DNA of 9,811 bases from Planctomycetota bacterium. GTDB taxonomy: Bacteria; Planctomycetota; Phycisphaerae; Sedimentisphaerales; Anaerohalosphaeraceae. Each line of letters starts with the position of its first letter. Position 1 is the stretch's first letter. The notes under the pieces were generated by a model, which searched no databases, had not been told where the DNA came from, and saw only the letters and a list, made by a program, of their open reading frames with translations. Where the stretch lies: assembly GCA_021160785.1 (NCBI GenBank), contig JAGHBX010000243.1, positions 1 through 9,811 on the forward strand, given 5' to 3'. The position numbers and the translations under genes were made by a program. Positions 1-7,160 of the stretch are shown here, in pieces.

Positions 1-1269
1 GAAGTAGCCGCTTCTCAATTTCGCCACGTTGTCCTGCAACTTCGAATAGGCCGGAAATGCAACCATCGAAACTTTGTTGCCGATCTCGGTGGCGACCATG
101 TTGCCGACCTGAAACGCCTTCTGATAATAACCGAGCACCGTCATCCCTAACATTTTGCCGAGAAACAGATCGTCGCCATTAATGCAGAAGTACTTCAGAA
201 TCGAAATGCCGAACATGTGCTTGCCAAAACCCCAGAGTTCCTTTGCCCTGGACATGTCAAAACTGAGTCGGGGCCTGTACGGGTGCATCACGTAGCTCAG
301 AGTGAGTCCGCAGACTACTCCCGCCAGCCTGCCAAAGACCAGCGCCCAGACATTTCTATACACAAAAGCCAGCACAATCGTGACAATCGTCGATACCAGT
401 TGAGTGGATATTTCCAGGATGACACGTTTATTGAATTCCAGTTCCTTCGTGAAGTAAAACGTTCCAATGTTGCCAAATCCCGCCAGGAGGACGGATATAG
501 CCATAACCTGCACAACCAGCGCCGCCACACCCCTGTCCATGATATCTCTTTTGATCAAGCCGTCAAACGCCTCATCCAGAAGCCTGCGATTGGATCTTAC
601 CGTGTTGCGACGCTCAGCGGGCTGCTGCGCCAGAGTCAGGGCATAGGCGGACAGTTCCACATGCGCAAATCGATCCTCATCGTAGATGTCCGGCCCGTCA
701 ACCACTTCATTGAGTTCATCCACCAGGGCCTCGCTCAATGCCCCGGAGACCCCCGCCGAATCGTCATACTCATCAAGCAATCGACGTGTCGAGTCTGAAA
801 AGCCAACTGCGAGATACTCTGACACTAGGTCATCGCCTTGACGCAGCCTCACAACTAAGGCACGATCGTTCAGGATGTCTCCGTTGGTAAAATGTCCCGT
901 TCCGTCAAAGAAAATCGCTACGTAAGGAGCGGCAAAAAACAAAATTCCGAACAGGACCAGCCCGCGCAGAATCCCCACAGTCCAGACAACATTGAGGTGT
1001 GTATCGGTGTTGTGCTTTCTCTGGATGCGTGCAGACTGCAGCCCGAAATTCGTAAAAGACCCGACCATCCCCGTCATGAGGACGCCGATGTGAAGCAGAC
1101 CAAAGTCATAGGGAACCAGCAGCCGAAGCAGAATCGGCAGCCTGATAAAGTTCAGCAGGAACATGAAACCTCGCAGACCTATCAGCCAGACCCCTCCCTT
1201 GACCGATCTACCGTAGACATCCATCTGCAAATCGCCGTCGCCCTCTGAATTTTTCAAATCCTGCTGCAT
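1..1269 (-). CDS. Wzx-type polysaccharide flippase (MOP superfamily), partial, with large loop insertion
   Basis: Translates without a stop from ATG at 1269 to the left edge, giving 423 residues; the C-terminus is outside the window. The family moves undecaprenyl-linked oligosaccharides from the inner to the outer face of the cytoplasmic membrane. Visible: an N-terminal 'GRSVKGGVWLIGLRGF' stretch, helices near residues 26-50, 55-78, 93-121, 249-270, 288-303 and 305-326, and the family-like segments 'GFGNIG' (264-269), 'KELEFNKR' (275-282) and 'LGYYQKAFQVGN' (379-390). Residues 122-248 form a long, acidic, soluble stretch between helices 3 and 4, where relatives have roughly 15-20 residues. 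A TAG lies four codons upstream of the ATG, so the start is at 1269 or at Met16. Neither has ideal Shine-Dalgarno spacing: AGAGGTG is about 14 bases from the first ATG, and GGAG only 2. It lies 317 bases downstream of the methyltransferase, so it may have its own promoter. The flippase call is firm; the substrate is unknown. Confidence 0.9.
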   Translation of the reverse strand, partial: MQQDLKNSEGDGDLQMDVYGRSVKGGVWLIGLRGFMFLLNFIRLPILLRLLVPYDFGLLHIGVLMTGMVGSFTNFGLQSARIQRKHNTDTHLNVVWTVGILRGLVLFGILFFAAPYVAIFFDGTGHFTNGDILNDRALVVRLRQGDDLVSEYLAVGFSDSTRRLLDEYDDSAGVSGALSEALVDELNEVVDGPDIYDEDRFAHVELSAYALTLAQQPAERRNTVRSNRRLLDEAFDGLIKRDIMDRGVAALVVQVMAISVLLAGFGNIGTFYFTKELEFNKRVILEISTQLVSTIVTIVLAFVYRNVWALVFGRLAGVVCGLTLSYVMHPYRPRLSFDMSRAKELWGFGKHMFGISILKYFCINGDDLFLGKMLGMTVLGYYQKAFQVGNMVATEIGNKVSMVAFPAYSKLQDNVAKLRSGYF

Positions 1270-1586
1270 GACTCCAGACTATATCACCTCTACCGGCTCG
1301 CTTCAAGACTGTTCTGCTGAGTCAAAAACAGCCTGTTGGTTGCTGTCAACGCGTAACTGTGCCGGAAACCACAGCAGCGACAATCTTCGATTTGGACCTG
1401 CATCGAACAAAAACCTGTAAACAAGATCAACTCAACTGCCGAATACTACTTGATGCGGAGAAGAAACGCTGCTATAATTCGCCTGCAAACCAGCTTCAAG
1501 GACAGATTAGTCTTTAATGTGGAATATTGCCCCGACAGTCATGGCATATCTGGATATAGCTGTTCCGCGACACATGGACGGGAAAG
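1270..1586. other. Intergenic region between methyltransferase and flippase
   Basis: No convincing coding sequence on either strand. On the minus strand it holds a weak candidate promoter (listed separately). It also holds a small hairpin with arms ACAGC (1342-1346) and GCTGT (1328-1332), a 9-base loop and a short run of T (plus-strand A at 1324-1328). That hairpin is too weak to call a terminator. The gap is far longer than the 1-28 base spacings elsewhere in the operon, so the flippase may be separately controlled. Confidence 0.6.
1471..1499 (-). promoter_or_regulatory. Candidate weak sigma70 promoter upstream of the flippase
   Basis: Minus-strand TTGAAG (1499-1494) is followed after 17 bases by TATAGC (1476-1471), each matching four of six consensus bases. 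It would leave a leader of about 200 bases before the flippase ATG. Matches this weak occur by chance; it is listed because the gap before the flippase is otherwise unexplained. Confidence 0.3.
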
Positions 1587-2309
1587 TCATGCGCGGTCAA
1601 ATGTAGCTCTTATAACATAAACGGCACATGACATGCATCTGAACAGGGGGATCGCTTCCACAAGCGGTTCAACTTTCTTCAAAAAGCGTGCCATCGAATC
1701 GGGGCAAAACATTGGCACCAGACCACCGTACGTTGATTTCTCGACCACCCCCCCGCATTGCCTGATCCAGCCGTTAAGCCGGTGAGGCGAATATGATTTT
1801 TCTTCATGTTCAATATGATACATGGACGTCTTCTCAATAATCTTTAATACAGGGTTATATCCGTTAGGCTCAACAATTACAGCTTCTTTAGCTATTTGGG
1901 CAATATTGGCGATGGCCTCTTTGGCGTTATAAAGATGGTGTAAAACGCCGCGAACGATGGCAACATCGTATTTCTTACCCAAAGCCTTCAGATCGTAAAC
2001 ATTTGCCACCTGAAAGGAAATCTCATCCAGCCCCTCGGATTTCTTCCTGGCCGATTCAATCGCCGCCTCAGCTGCATCTACACCCAGAATAAAACTTGGA
2101 TTACTGTTCAATAAACCAATTGTATATGTACCGTCGCCGCATCCTATATCGATTATTCGTTTGTTCTGAAGGGAAGTCATTTCAGCCACAATGCTACTCA
2201 AACGTTGATTGGCAAGGTGGCAGGATAGCTTGTTGGTATGCGTATACCGATATCCCTTATTGCTTTGCACGTCTTCGTTGAACCTGGAGATATTCTTTTC
2301 TTGAGCCAT
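1587..2309 (-). CDS. Class I SAM-dependent methyltransferase (240 aa)
   Basis: Probably methylates a sugar, or another group on the glycan or its precursor, in the cytoplasm with S-adenosylmethionine. The sequence shows SAM motif I 'IDIGCGDGTY' at residues 53-62, the acidic motif II residue in 'LGVDAA' (Asp78), and 'VRGVLHHL' at 119-126 in the post-motif region. The N-terminal segment 'GYRYTHTNKLS' (19-29) resembles methyltransferases I associate with polysaccharide clusters. I start it at ATG 2309: the frame stays open to 2426, but that would overlap the end of the upstream gene by 89 bases and add 39 residues unlike the family. ATG 2309 has GGAAG about 9 bases upstream. It sits 28 bases after the preceding methyltransferase and looks like the last gene of the tight operon. 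The fold is secure; the methyl acceptor cannot be read from the sequence. Confidence 0.9.
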   Translation of the reverse strand: MAQEKNISRFNEDVQSNKGYRYTHTNKLSCHLANQRLSSIVAEMTSLQNKRIIDIGCGDGTYTIGLLNSNPSFILGVDAAEAAIESARKKSEGLDEISFQVANVYDLKALGKKYDVAIVRGVLHHLYNAKEAIANIAQIAKEAVIVEPNGYNPVLKIIEKTSMYHIEHEEKSYSPHRLNGWIRQCGGVVEKSTYGGLVPMFCPDSMARFLKKVEPLVEAIPLFRCMSCAVYVIRATFDRA

Positions 2310-2337
2310 TGCATTATACTTCCAAAAACCAACTGTC

Positions 2338-3243
2338 TTAAGAATTTCTATAACCTGTAACTGATATATTACCTGCCGGCAATGACACCGGCACAAGCCC
2401 AATACGAAGTCGCTTTGATGTCTCAATCAAATACTTTTTGAGTGTGTTTGGCATTGGAAGCATACGAGTCCAGTAATGAAGGGGATAGCGGTTCACCACA
2501 CGTTTCACTTTAACATTTGTGAATCCAGCATTCTCCATTATAATTTTAAGGCTGACGGGAGAAAACAACTGCAAGTGCTCTATGTCCATTATTGGGGACC
2601 TGGCCCCGAGAACCTTACTGGACACCGCTCGAAAGTTGTGGCACACCAGCAGCCCTGCACCGCCGCTCTTCAAGTAGCCAAAGATGTCCCGACATAACTT
2701 TTGTGGATCGCTTAAATGTTCCAGTGTCTGAAAACACGTGATCAAACTGAATTTCCCGCCTTGATAGCATGACGAATCGAAGATTCCCTCACTGATCAAC
2801 GACCGGATTTCAGGTTTTGCTGCCGCGATAGAAGCCCTGGATGGCTCGACGCCTTCAACCTGATCAAATCCGGAAGAGACCAGAACCTCCAGGAAAGCAC
2901 CGTCGGACGTCCCAATATCCAGAGCACTTTCGAGATCGGGGAGTTTGCTCAGCATACTCGCCAACACACGCCCATATGTAAGACTTGCATAACCGGATTC
3001 ATCGGCGCTCACGAATTCGGCCTCTTGATACTTGCTCGAAAGCGTGTTTTCAGCGGGTATTGGGCTTGCATAGATCAGGTCACATTTACCACAGAGCATT
3101 AGTCTGTAATGCGCATATTCCGGGATTTTGCGAGAGGCAAAGGAAAACTCGTCAAGCCGCTGTGCATCAAAGTTGGCTTCCGAGTAAACTTTGGAATTGC
3201 CAGCCGATCCGCAGAGTGGACATTGGCGTTCTGTCATACGCAT
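2338..3243 (-). CDS. SAM-dependent methyltransferase with N-terminal zinc-ribbon (301 aa)
   Basis: Two CxxC pairs, 'CPLCG' (Cys8, Cys11) and 'CGKC' (Cys51, Cys54), probably bind zinc. They are followed by a Rossmann methyltransferase domain with motif I 'ALDIGTSDG' at residues 107-115, 'GVEPS' at 131-135, 'FQTLEHLSDP' at 171-180 and a late 'HLQLFSP' stretch (223-229). This order is that of Methyltransf_13/Methyltransf_23-type proteins, some of which C-methylate deoxysugars (TylC3 type). TylC3-type enzymes are about 410 residues with a further C-terminal domain; this one stops near 300, so C-methylation is only one possibility. ATG 3243 has AGGA 7 bases upstream, better placed than for Met3 (3237). 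It starts 17 bases after the SDR-glycosyltransferase stop, so the genes are very likely co-transcribed. The substrate is unknown. Confidence 0.9.
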   Translation of the reverse strand: MRMTERQCPLCGSAGNSKVYSEANFDAQRLDEFSFASRKIPEYAHYRLMLCGKCDLIYASPIPAENTLSSKYQEAEFVSADESGYASLTYGRVLASMLSKLPDLESALDIGTSDGAFLEVLVSSGFDQVEGVEPSRASIAAAKPEIRSLISEGIFDSSCYQGGKFSLITCFQTLEHLSDPQKLCRDIFGYLKSGGAGLLVCHNFRAVSSKVLGARSPIMDIEHLQLFSPVSLKIIMENAGFTNVKVKRVVNRYPLHYWTRMLPMPNTLKKYLIETSKRLRIGLVPVSLPAGNISVTGYRNS

Positions 3244-3260
3244 GACTAATTCCTGGGATA

Positions 3261-5225
3261 CTACTTTTCGTTTTCAGTTACAATGGAAGCATCTCTGATG
3301 CCTCCGCTCTTGATAATCGACGAGCGAATGAAAGGCGGCCGCCGCTTTACTTCTTCGAATATCTTGGCAATATATTCTCCCAAAATGGCGATGCCAAGAA
3401 GGTTTATAGAACCGAAAAACAAAATGACCAGCAGAACTGTCGTAAATCCTTTCGGGGCAAGGTCAGGCAATAATAATCTGGCCGCAATCTGCACAAGACC
3501 CAGAACAATCGCAACGAACAAAAAAGAGCAACCAAGAAAGCTCAATATATTCAAAGGTGTGTAACTGAACGACAGGATGCCTTTCTTGGCCCACCCGATA
3601 TTCTTGAAAAAGCTGTTCGTTGTCTTGCCGAACATTCTCTCCGGTCTCACATAATCCACGCCCGTCTGCCTGAAACCGACATACGCGCGAACACCCCTGA
3701 AAAAGAAATCTCGTTCAGGGCATTTCAAAACATGCCGAACAACGGTTTTGTCCACCAGAGAGAAATCACCCGCGTCATGAGGGATTGATAAGTATGAGAA
3801 ATAGTCGAAAATGCGGTAGAACAATTTATATGACCCTCGCATCAGCAGCGGCGCCTCGCGTTTGATTCGCTTGCCATAGACAACGTCATACCCCTGACGC
3901 CATTTTTCATAGAATTGAACAATCAATTCAGGCGGATCCTGCAAGTCGCCGTCAAGCAGCACACAACTATTCTTCGTAGCAATATCCATTCCGCTTCTAA
4001 AGGCCGCCTGAGAGCCGAAATTCCTTGAGTGCGAAATACCAACTACATGTCGGTCATTTGCGGTCAGGCCTCGAATGACCTCCTCTGAATCATCTGGACT
4101 GTTGTCATTTACAAAGATGATTTCGTAATCAACCTTAAGTTCCCTAAAGACCTTTGTTAAACGTTCGTACATGATCGGAATCGCCCGTACATCCTTGTAA
4201 CAGGCTATTATTGCGCTGATACTGTGTCTGGTGTCCAACTCGAACTTCTTCGATGCTTTGTGATATGCTTCTTTGTCTTCCAGCTTCCGATACCAATCCG
4301 TTGTCAATTCGAGGCCTTGGCGGAAATTCGTCTGAGCAGACCACCCGAAACGTTTTGTCACTTTGTCTGTGTTGGCAAACCAGTCAGGTACATCCCATTT
4401 TCGTTTCTCCATAGAAAAGACCGGTGGGTCGCCGATTCCAAAAACCTGGCGCGCGACTTCGGCGGCTTCTGCAATTGTTGTCTTCGTGCCGGTCCCGATG
4501 TTGAACGATTCTCCGTAATCGGCCTCTTCGATTGATATTGCGATATCTACAAAGACCTCACAAACATCGTCAATGTAGATGAAATCCCGGGAAATGTCCC
4601 CGTCAACAAAAGCCGGGTACTTGCCCTCTTCCCCTTCTTTTACGAGCGCAGGAATGAGCCGTGAAGAGTCCTCCAGTGGGCCGTAAACCGAGTACAGCCG
4701 CAGATTGGCGCAAGGCAACGCTCTCTTCTTGCCATAATAGTGCAGCAAATTGGCACAGGCAATCTTTGAAACGGCATAATCACTGTTCGGCATGGGGAGT
4801 TGATCTTCTTCGGGCCCCGAAGCGTTATCCCCATACTCGGAAGAACTTCCTGAATGGAGATAGCAGGTGATATCCCTGGCCGCGAGTTGATTCAGCAGAT
4901 TCGCGGTAAGTACAAAATTTGTCTCGTAAATAAGCGAAGCATCTTTCTCAAAAGAATACGCTCCATAGGCCACACAATTCATAACCGTCCGGGGAGCAAT
5001 GCTGTCCAGAAGGCCATTGAGACTGGAGTCAACCAGCAGGTCTACCTTGATGACATTTTTCTCAGGATAACCTTCCAATCGCCAGGCCGGATAGGACTGC
5101 GTGGTTGCAAAGACATCGCTTCTGTATTTGTAAATCATTCGAAAAAGATTCGCTCCCACAAAGCCACTGCCGCCCAGTATGAGAATTGGGCCCTGAATCT
5201 TCTTGATTTTCTCTTCCAGTTTCAC
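3261..5225 (-). CDS. Fusion: extended SDR (epimerase/dehydratase) + ArnC/GtrB-like family 2 glycosyltransferase
   Basis: Residues 1-315 (GTG 5225 as residue 1) are an extended short-chain dehydrogenase. They show the NAD(P)-binding 'GGSGFVG' (18-24), Ser128/129 in 'HSGSSSEYG', catalytic Tyr150 and Lys154 in 'YAVSK', and 'RDFIYIDD' (213-220), as in nucleotide-sugar epimerases, dehydratases and reductases. Residues 335-654 are a GT-A fold family 2 glycosyltransferase with 'VNDNSPDDS' (372-380), the DxD in 'LLDGDLQDPPE' (Asp425, Asp427) and 'GDFSLVD' (486-492). Membrane helices lie near 556-582 and 594-618. Enzymes with this second layout usually transfer a sugar from a nucleotide to polyprenyl phosphate. 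About 20 residues link the domains, and there is no stop or frame change between them. GTG 5225 is preferred because TTGAGGTG lies 6 bases upstream; a TTG at 5237 would overlap the previous gene and has no ribosome site. Probably one enzyme makes the nucleotide sugar and loads it on the lipid carrier; the sugar is unknown. Confidence 0.9.
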   Translation of the reverse strand: MKLEEKIKKIQGPILILGGSGFVGANLFRMIYKYRSDVFATTQSYPAWRLEGYPEKNVIKVDLLVDSSLNGLLDSIAPRTVMNCVAYGAYSFEKDASLIYETNFVLTANLLNQLAARDITCYLHSGSSSEYGDNASGPEEDQLPMPNSDYAVSKIACANLLHYYGKKRALPCANLRLYSVYGPLEDSSRLIPALVKEGEEGKYPAFVDGDISRDFIYIDDVCEVFVDIAISIEEADYGESFNIGTGTKTTIAEAAEVARQVFGIGDPPVFSMEKRKWDVPDWFANTDKVTKRFGWSAQTNFRQGLELTTDWYRKLEDKEAYHKASKKFELDTRHSISAIIACYKDVRAIPIMYERLTKVFRELKVDYEIIFVNDNSPDDSEEVIRGLTANDRHVVGISHSRNFGSQAAFRSGMDIATKNSCVLLDGDLQDPPELIVQFYEKWRQGYDVVYGKRIKREAPLLMRGSYKLFYRIFDYFSYLSIPHDAGDFSLVDKTVVRHVLKCPERDFFFRGVRAYVGFRQTGVDYVRPERMFGKTTNSFFKNIGWAKKGILSFSYTPLNILSFLGCSFLFVAIVLGLVQIAARLLLPDLAPKGFTTVLLVILFFGSINLLGIAILGEYIAKIFEEVKRRPPFIRSSIIKSGGIRDASIVTENEK

Positions 5226-5226
5226 A

Positions 5227-6132
5227 TTACACCTCAAGCTCAGAGATTATTCCAGCAGGATCCAGGCCGCATTCTTTCCTGTGAAAGACCTGCGATCCAT
5301 AGAGAGAAGAAACATAACCCAAAGCACATTTATGACTGAATTTCCTGAAAGAAATCCCTCTCGTCAGGAGATAATGTGGCAGCATTTGTCCGACCCCACC
5401 CTGGGAGACATGTTCCTCGACAACAAACAAATGCCCCGATTGTTGAAGATCCTGCACAAATTCGTCAGGAACAGTTGAGTTTTCGAGAGGCAATTCCGTA
5501 AGCACCCAGACATTGGGCCTTACTCGCTCTTCAAGATTTCCCAAGGCCCCGATAATCGGTCCGGCCAACGGTCCCACAATAACCATGACACATCCACCTC
5601 CCGACAATAGTCGCCGCCATGGAGCATAGTCAGGCAAAACCAGATCCTTGGGTTTTTCACATCGCCCAAGACGCAAATACACTGGATGGGGAAAACCGAG
5701 AAGACGCCGAGTCATTGTGGACACATCCGAGGCAAATGCTGGCACCAGAACATGCATATTCTCGAGAGTCAGTATGACACCATAGTCTTCGAGGGCATGA
5801 TGTGTGGCCCCCATGACACCGTAACCGTAACCGCCGCCGTTTCCGACAAATTTGACGGGGAGATCATGCATGCAGACATCGTTTCGTATTTGTTCAAAGG
5901 CGCGGGCGTAGATAAACGGTGCAATGCTGTATACCCAGGGACTGAGACCTGACATCGCCAACCCGGCCGCCACCGAGATCATATTCTGTTCGGCGACTCC
6001 CGCATTTATAAAACGTTCACCAAGAACATCCCTCAAAGGCTCCAGCGCCATAAACCCCAGGTCTCCCGTAAGAAATACCAGACCTGCATCGCCGGCGTGT
6101 TCAACCAAAGTTTCACAAAGCACGCGTCTCAT
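5227..6132 (-). CDS. Split transketolase, C-terminal subunit (301 aa)
   Basis: Carries the pyrimidine-binding and C-terminal domains of a thiamine-diphosphate transketolase. 'FINAGVAEQN' (41-50) holds the conserved Glu48 expected to activate the cofactor's aminopyrimidine ring. 'THHALEDYGV' (110-119) corresponds to the active-site His/Glu-Asp segment of transketolase and DXS proteins. A Rossmann-like C-terminal domain follows. It has no GDG-type diphosphate-binding domain of its own, which is supplied by the gene just upstream. The two genes overlap by four bases (ATGA), so they are translationally coupled and probably form a heterotetramer. The reaction would be transfer of a two-carbon ketol group between sugars, or onto a specialised acceptor. 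The location, followed at once by an SDR-glycosyltransferase, argues for glycan-precursor synthesis rather than the pentose phosphate pathway. A primary metabolic role cannot be excluded from this window. Confidence 0.93.
   Translation of the reverse strand: MRRVLCETLVEHAGDAGLVFLTGDLGFMALEPLRDVLGERFINAGVAEQNMISVAAGLAMSGLSPWVYSIAPFIYARAFEQIRNDVCMHDLPVKFVGNGGGYGYGVMGATHHALEDYGVILTLENMHVLVPAFASDVSTMTRRLLGFPHPVYLRLGRCEKPKDLVLPDYAPWRRLLSGGGCVMVIVGPLAGPIIGALGNLEERVRPNVWVLTELPLENSTVPDEFVQDLQQSGHLFVVEEHVSQGGVGQMLPHYLLTRGISFRKFSHKCALGYVSSLYGSQVFHRKECGLDPAGIISELEV
5230..5237 (-). promoter_or_regulatory. Ribosome binding site deciding the GTG start of the SDR-GT2 fusion
   Basis: Minus-strand TTGAGGTG, inside the last codons of the transketolase C-terminal subunit, places AGG six bases before GTG 5225. 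The stop codon TAA (5229-5227) sits between, so termination and re-initiation are nearly coincident. This suggests translational coupling. Confidence 0.6.
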
Positions 6133-6902
6133 GATCCGTTTATCTCTTCTAATGCTTGTTCGTATTGTTCTGCTGAAACAGGCAAGTAATGCGACTCCAG
6201 CTTATTTTCCATAAATGAAACGCCATGCCCCTTGACCGTGTGGGCTATTACAGCCCTTGGGCCCGGTACATCTTTCGAAAATGCTTCGGCAATTTCCTCA
6301 ATACTGTGGCCGTCGATTTCCTCTACATGGAGTTTGAACGACCGAAATTTCTCTATGAGCGGTTCAAGATCAGCGACTTCTTTCGTCGTCCCAAACCCCT
6401 GCAATTCATTACAATCCACAATGAACGTCAATCGTTCCAGACGATTCTGCACGGCAAAAATCACAGCCTCCCAGTTGGAGCCTTCATTCCATTCGCCGTC
6501 GGACATCAGGCAAAAAATTCGTCCCGGCTCAGATTTCAGATTCTTGCCAAGCGCCAGACCGGCAGACAACGGAAGTCCGTGACCAAGACTGCCGGTGGCG
6601 CATCGAATCTCCGGAAGCCAGTTAGGAGCAGGATGACCACTCAACTTTGTGCCCTCTCCATGGAACCGGCGAAGGTCCTCATCTCTTAGCTTGCCAAGCG
6701 ACCAGAGGGTAATGTAAAGCGCGCCCACACTATGGCCTTTTGAAAGAACAAAAACGTCATTTTCATTCAACACATGATGGTGAAGATAAACAAGCAGATC
6801 GAGCGCAGACAGGTTGCCACCAATATGCCCTACGCCACTTTCATAGTGCATCTTCAAGAGTCTTGCTTTGGCTTTGCGAATGATTTCTGAAACAGCTTCC
6901 AC
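6129..6902 (-). CDS. Split transketolase, N-terminal (ThDP-binding) subunit (257 aa)
   Basis: Contains the thiamine-diphosphate/Mg-binding half of transketolase. 'GHIGG' (25-29), 'LSKGH' (53-57) and 'GSLGHGL' (104-110) carry the usual conserved histidines. The cofactor motif begins 'SDGEWNEGSNWEA' (134-146) and ends at Asn165 in 'DCN'. The first residue is Ser rather than the classical Gly of 'GDG', a variant I recall from other split transketolases, so it is probably active. The start is GTG 6902: an in-frame TGA lies five codons upstream, and GAGG precedes the GTG by about 10 bases. It is the first gene of the operon, about 90 bases downstream of a good promoter, and overlaps the C-terminal subunit gene by four bases. 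Probable role: C2-ketol transfer in making an unusual sugar for the surface glycan (inference). Confidence 0.93.
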   Translation of the reverse strand: MEAVSEIIRKAKARLLKMHYESGVGHIGGNLSALDLLVYLHHHVLNENDVFVLSKGHSVGALYITLWSLGKLRDEDLRRFHGEGTKLSGHPAPNWLPEIRCATGSLGHGLPLSAGLALGKNLKSEPGRIFCLMSDGEWNEGSNWEAVIFAVQNRLERLTFIVDCNELQGFGTTKEVADLEPLIEKFRSFKLHVEEIDGHSIEEIAEAFSKDVPGPRAVIAHTVKGHGVSFMENKLESHYLPVSAEQYEQALEEINGS

Positions 6903-6970
6903 CGTGTATCGGCCTCAGTAATTCACCCTGAATTTCCCATATAACACTTCATATCTTAGCTCAGTTACCC

Positions 6971-6989
6971 GACACGTCGGCACCGTGTC
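6971..6989. repeat. Inverted repeat in the operon leader (possible operator or hairpin)
   Basis: GACACG (6971-6976) and CGTGTC (6984-6989) are perfect 6-base arms around a 7-base spacer. It falls within the first two dozen transcribed bases after the promoter's -10 box. That position fits a repressor operator or a 5' RNA hairpin. There is no further evidence of function. Confidence 0.4.
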
Positions 6990-7000
6990 ACCTTTGATAC

Positions 7001-7029
7001 AGTATACCAAAACCGCCCCCAAAATTCAA
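7001..7029 (-). promoter_or_regulatory. Sigma70-type promoter of the transketolase operon
   Basis: Minus-strand TTGAAT (7029-7024), a 17-base spacer and TATACT (7006-7001). The -10 box matches five of six consensus bases and the -35 box four, with optimal spacing. Transcription would begin near 6994, giving a leader of about 90 bases before GTG 6902. AT-rich sequence lies upstream of the -35 box. Confidence 0.7.
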
Positions 7030-7160
7030 GAGTTCAGGCCTCATTTTTCAAACATTTTATCAGAAATAACAGCAAGAACACGAATTTGGCAACTGATTTT
7101 CACTTATTGGACGTATCTCAACCAACTTGAAGCCGCAAAATGCGAGGTTCAGCAACAGGG

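Larger units (their letters stand above)
6903..7160. other. Upstream region of the transketolase-glycosyltransferase operon
   Basis: This 258-base non-coding stretch holds the operon promoter, an inverted repeat just downstream of the likely transcription start, and a 9-codon leader ORF (6952-6923). The upstream part (about 7030-7100) is AT-rich. Behind the stop of the membrane protein gene there is only an imperfect hairpin around CGCA/TGCG (about 7132-7142) with no T-run, so no real terminator is seen and read-through from the upstream gene is possible. Confidence 0.6.

Noticed and set aside
134..146. Ser134 in place of Gly in the GDG motif of the transketolase N-terminal subunit (residue numbers of the 6129-6902 gene)
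   Set aside because: I recall 'SDGE..EGS.WEA' as a common variant in split transketolases, and all other cofactor residues are present, so it is not taken as a sign of inactivity.
217..798. 193-codon plus-strand open frame
   Set aside because: It lies fully antisense to the flippase coding sequence, reads as low-quality protein with no family features, and the minus-strand frame continues through it.
892..1248. 118-codon plus-strand open frame
   Set aside because: Antisense to the first helices of the flippase; very rich in Gln, Asp and Pro with no recognisable domain.
2310..2426. Longer N-terminus for the second methyltransferase
   Set aside because: It would overlap the upstream methyltransferase by 89 bases. 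The added 39 residues do not look like the family, and ATG 2309 has a usable ribosome site.
5226..5237. TTG start at 5237 for the SDR-GT2 fusion
   Set aside because: No ribosome site upstream of the TTG and an 11-base overlap; GTG 5225 is well spaced from TTGAGGTG.
4854..5339. 161-codon plus-strand open frame across the transketolase/SDR junction
   Set aside because: Antisense to two well-supported genes, with no motif.
7128..7155. Possible terminator after the membrane protein gene
   Set aside because: The stem is short and imperfect (CGCA/TGCG core) and no T-run follows.
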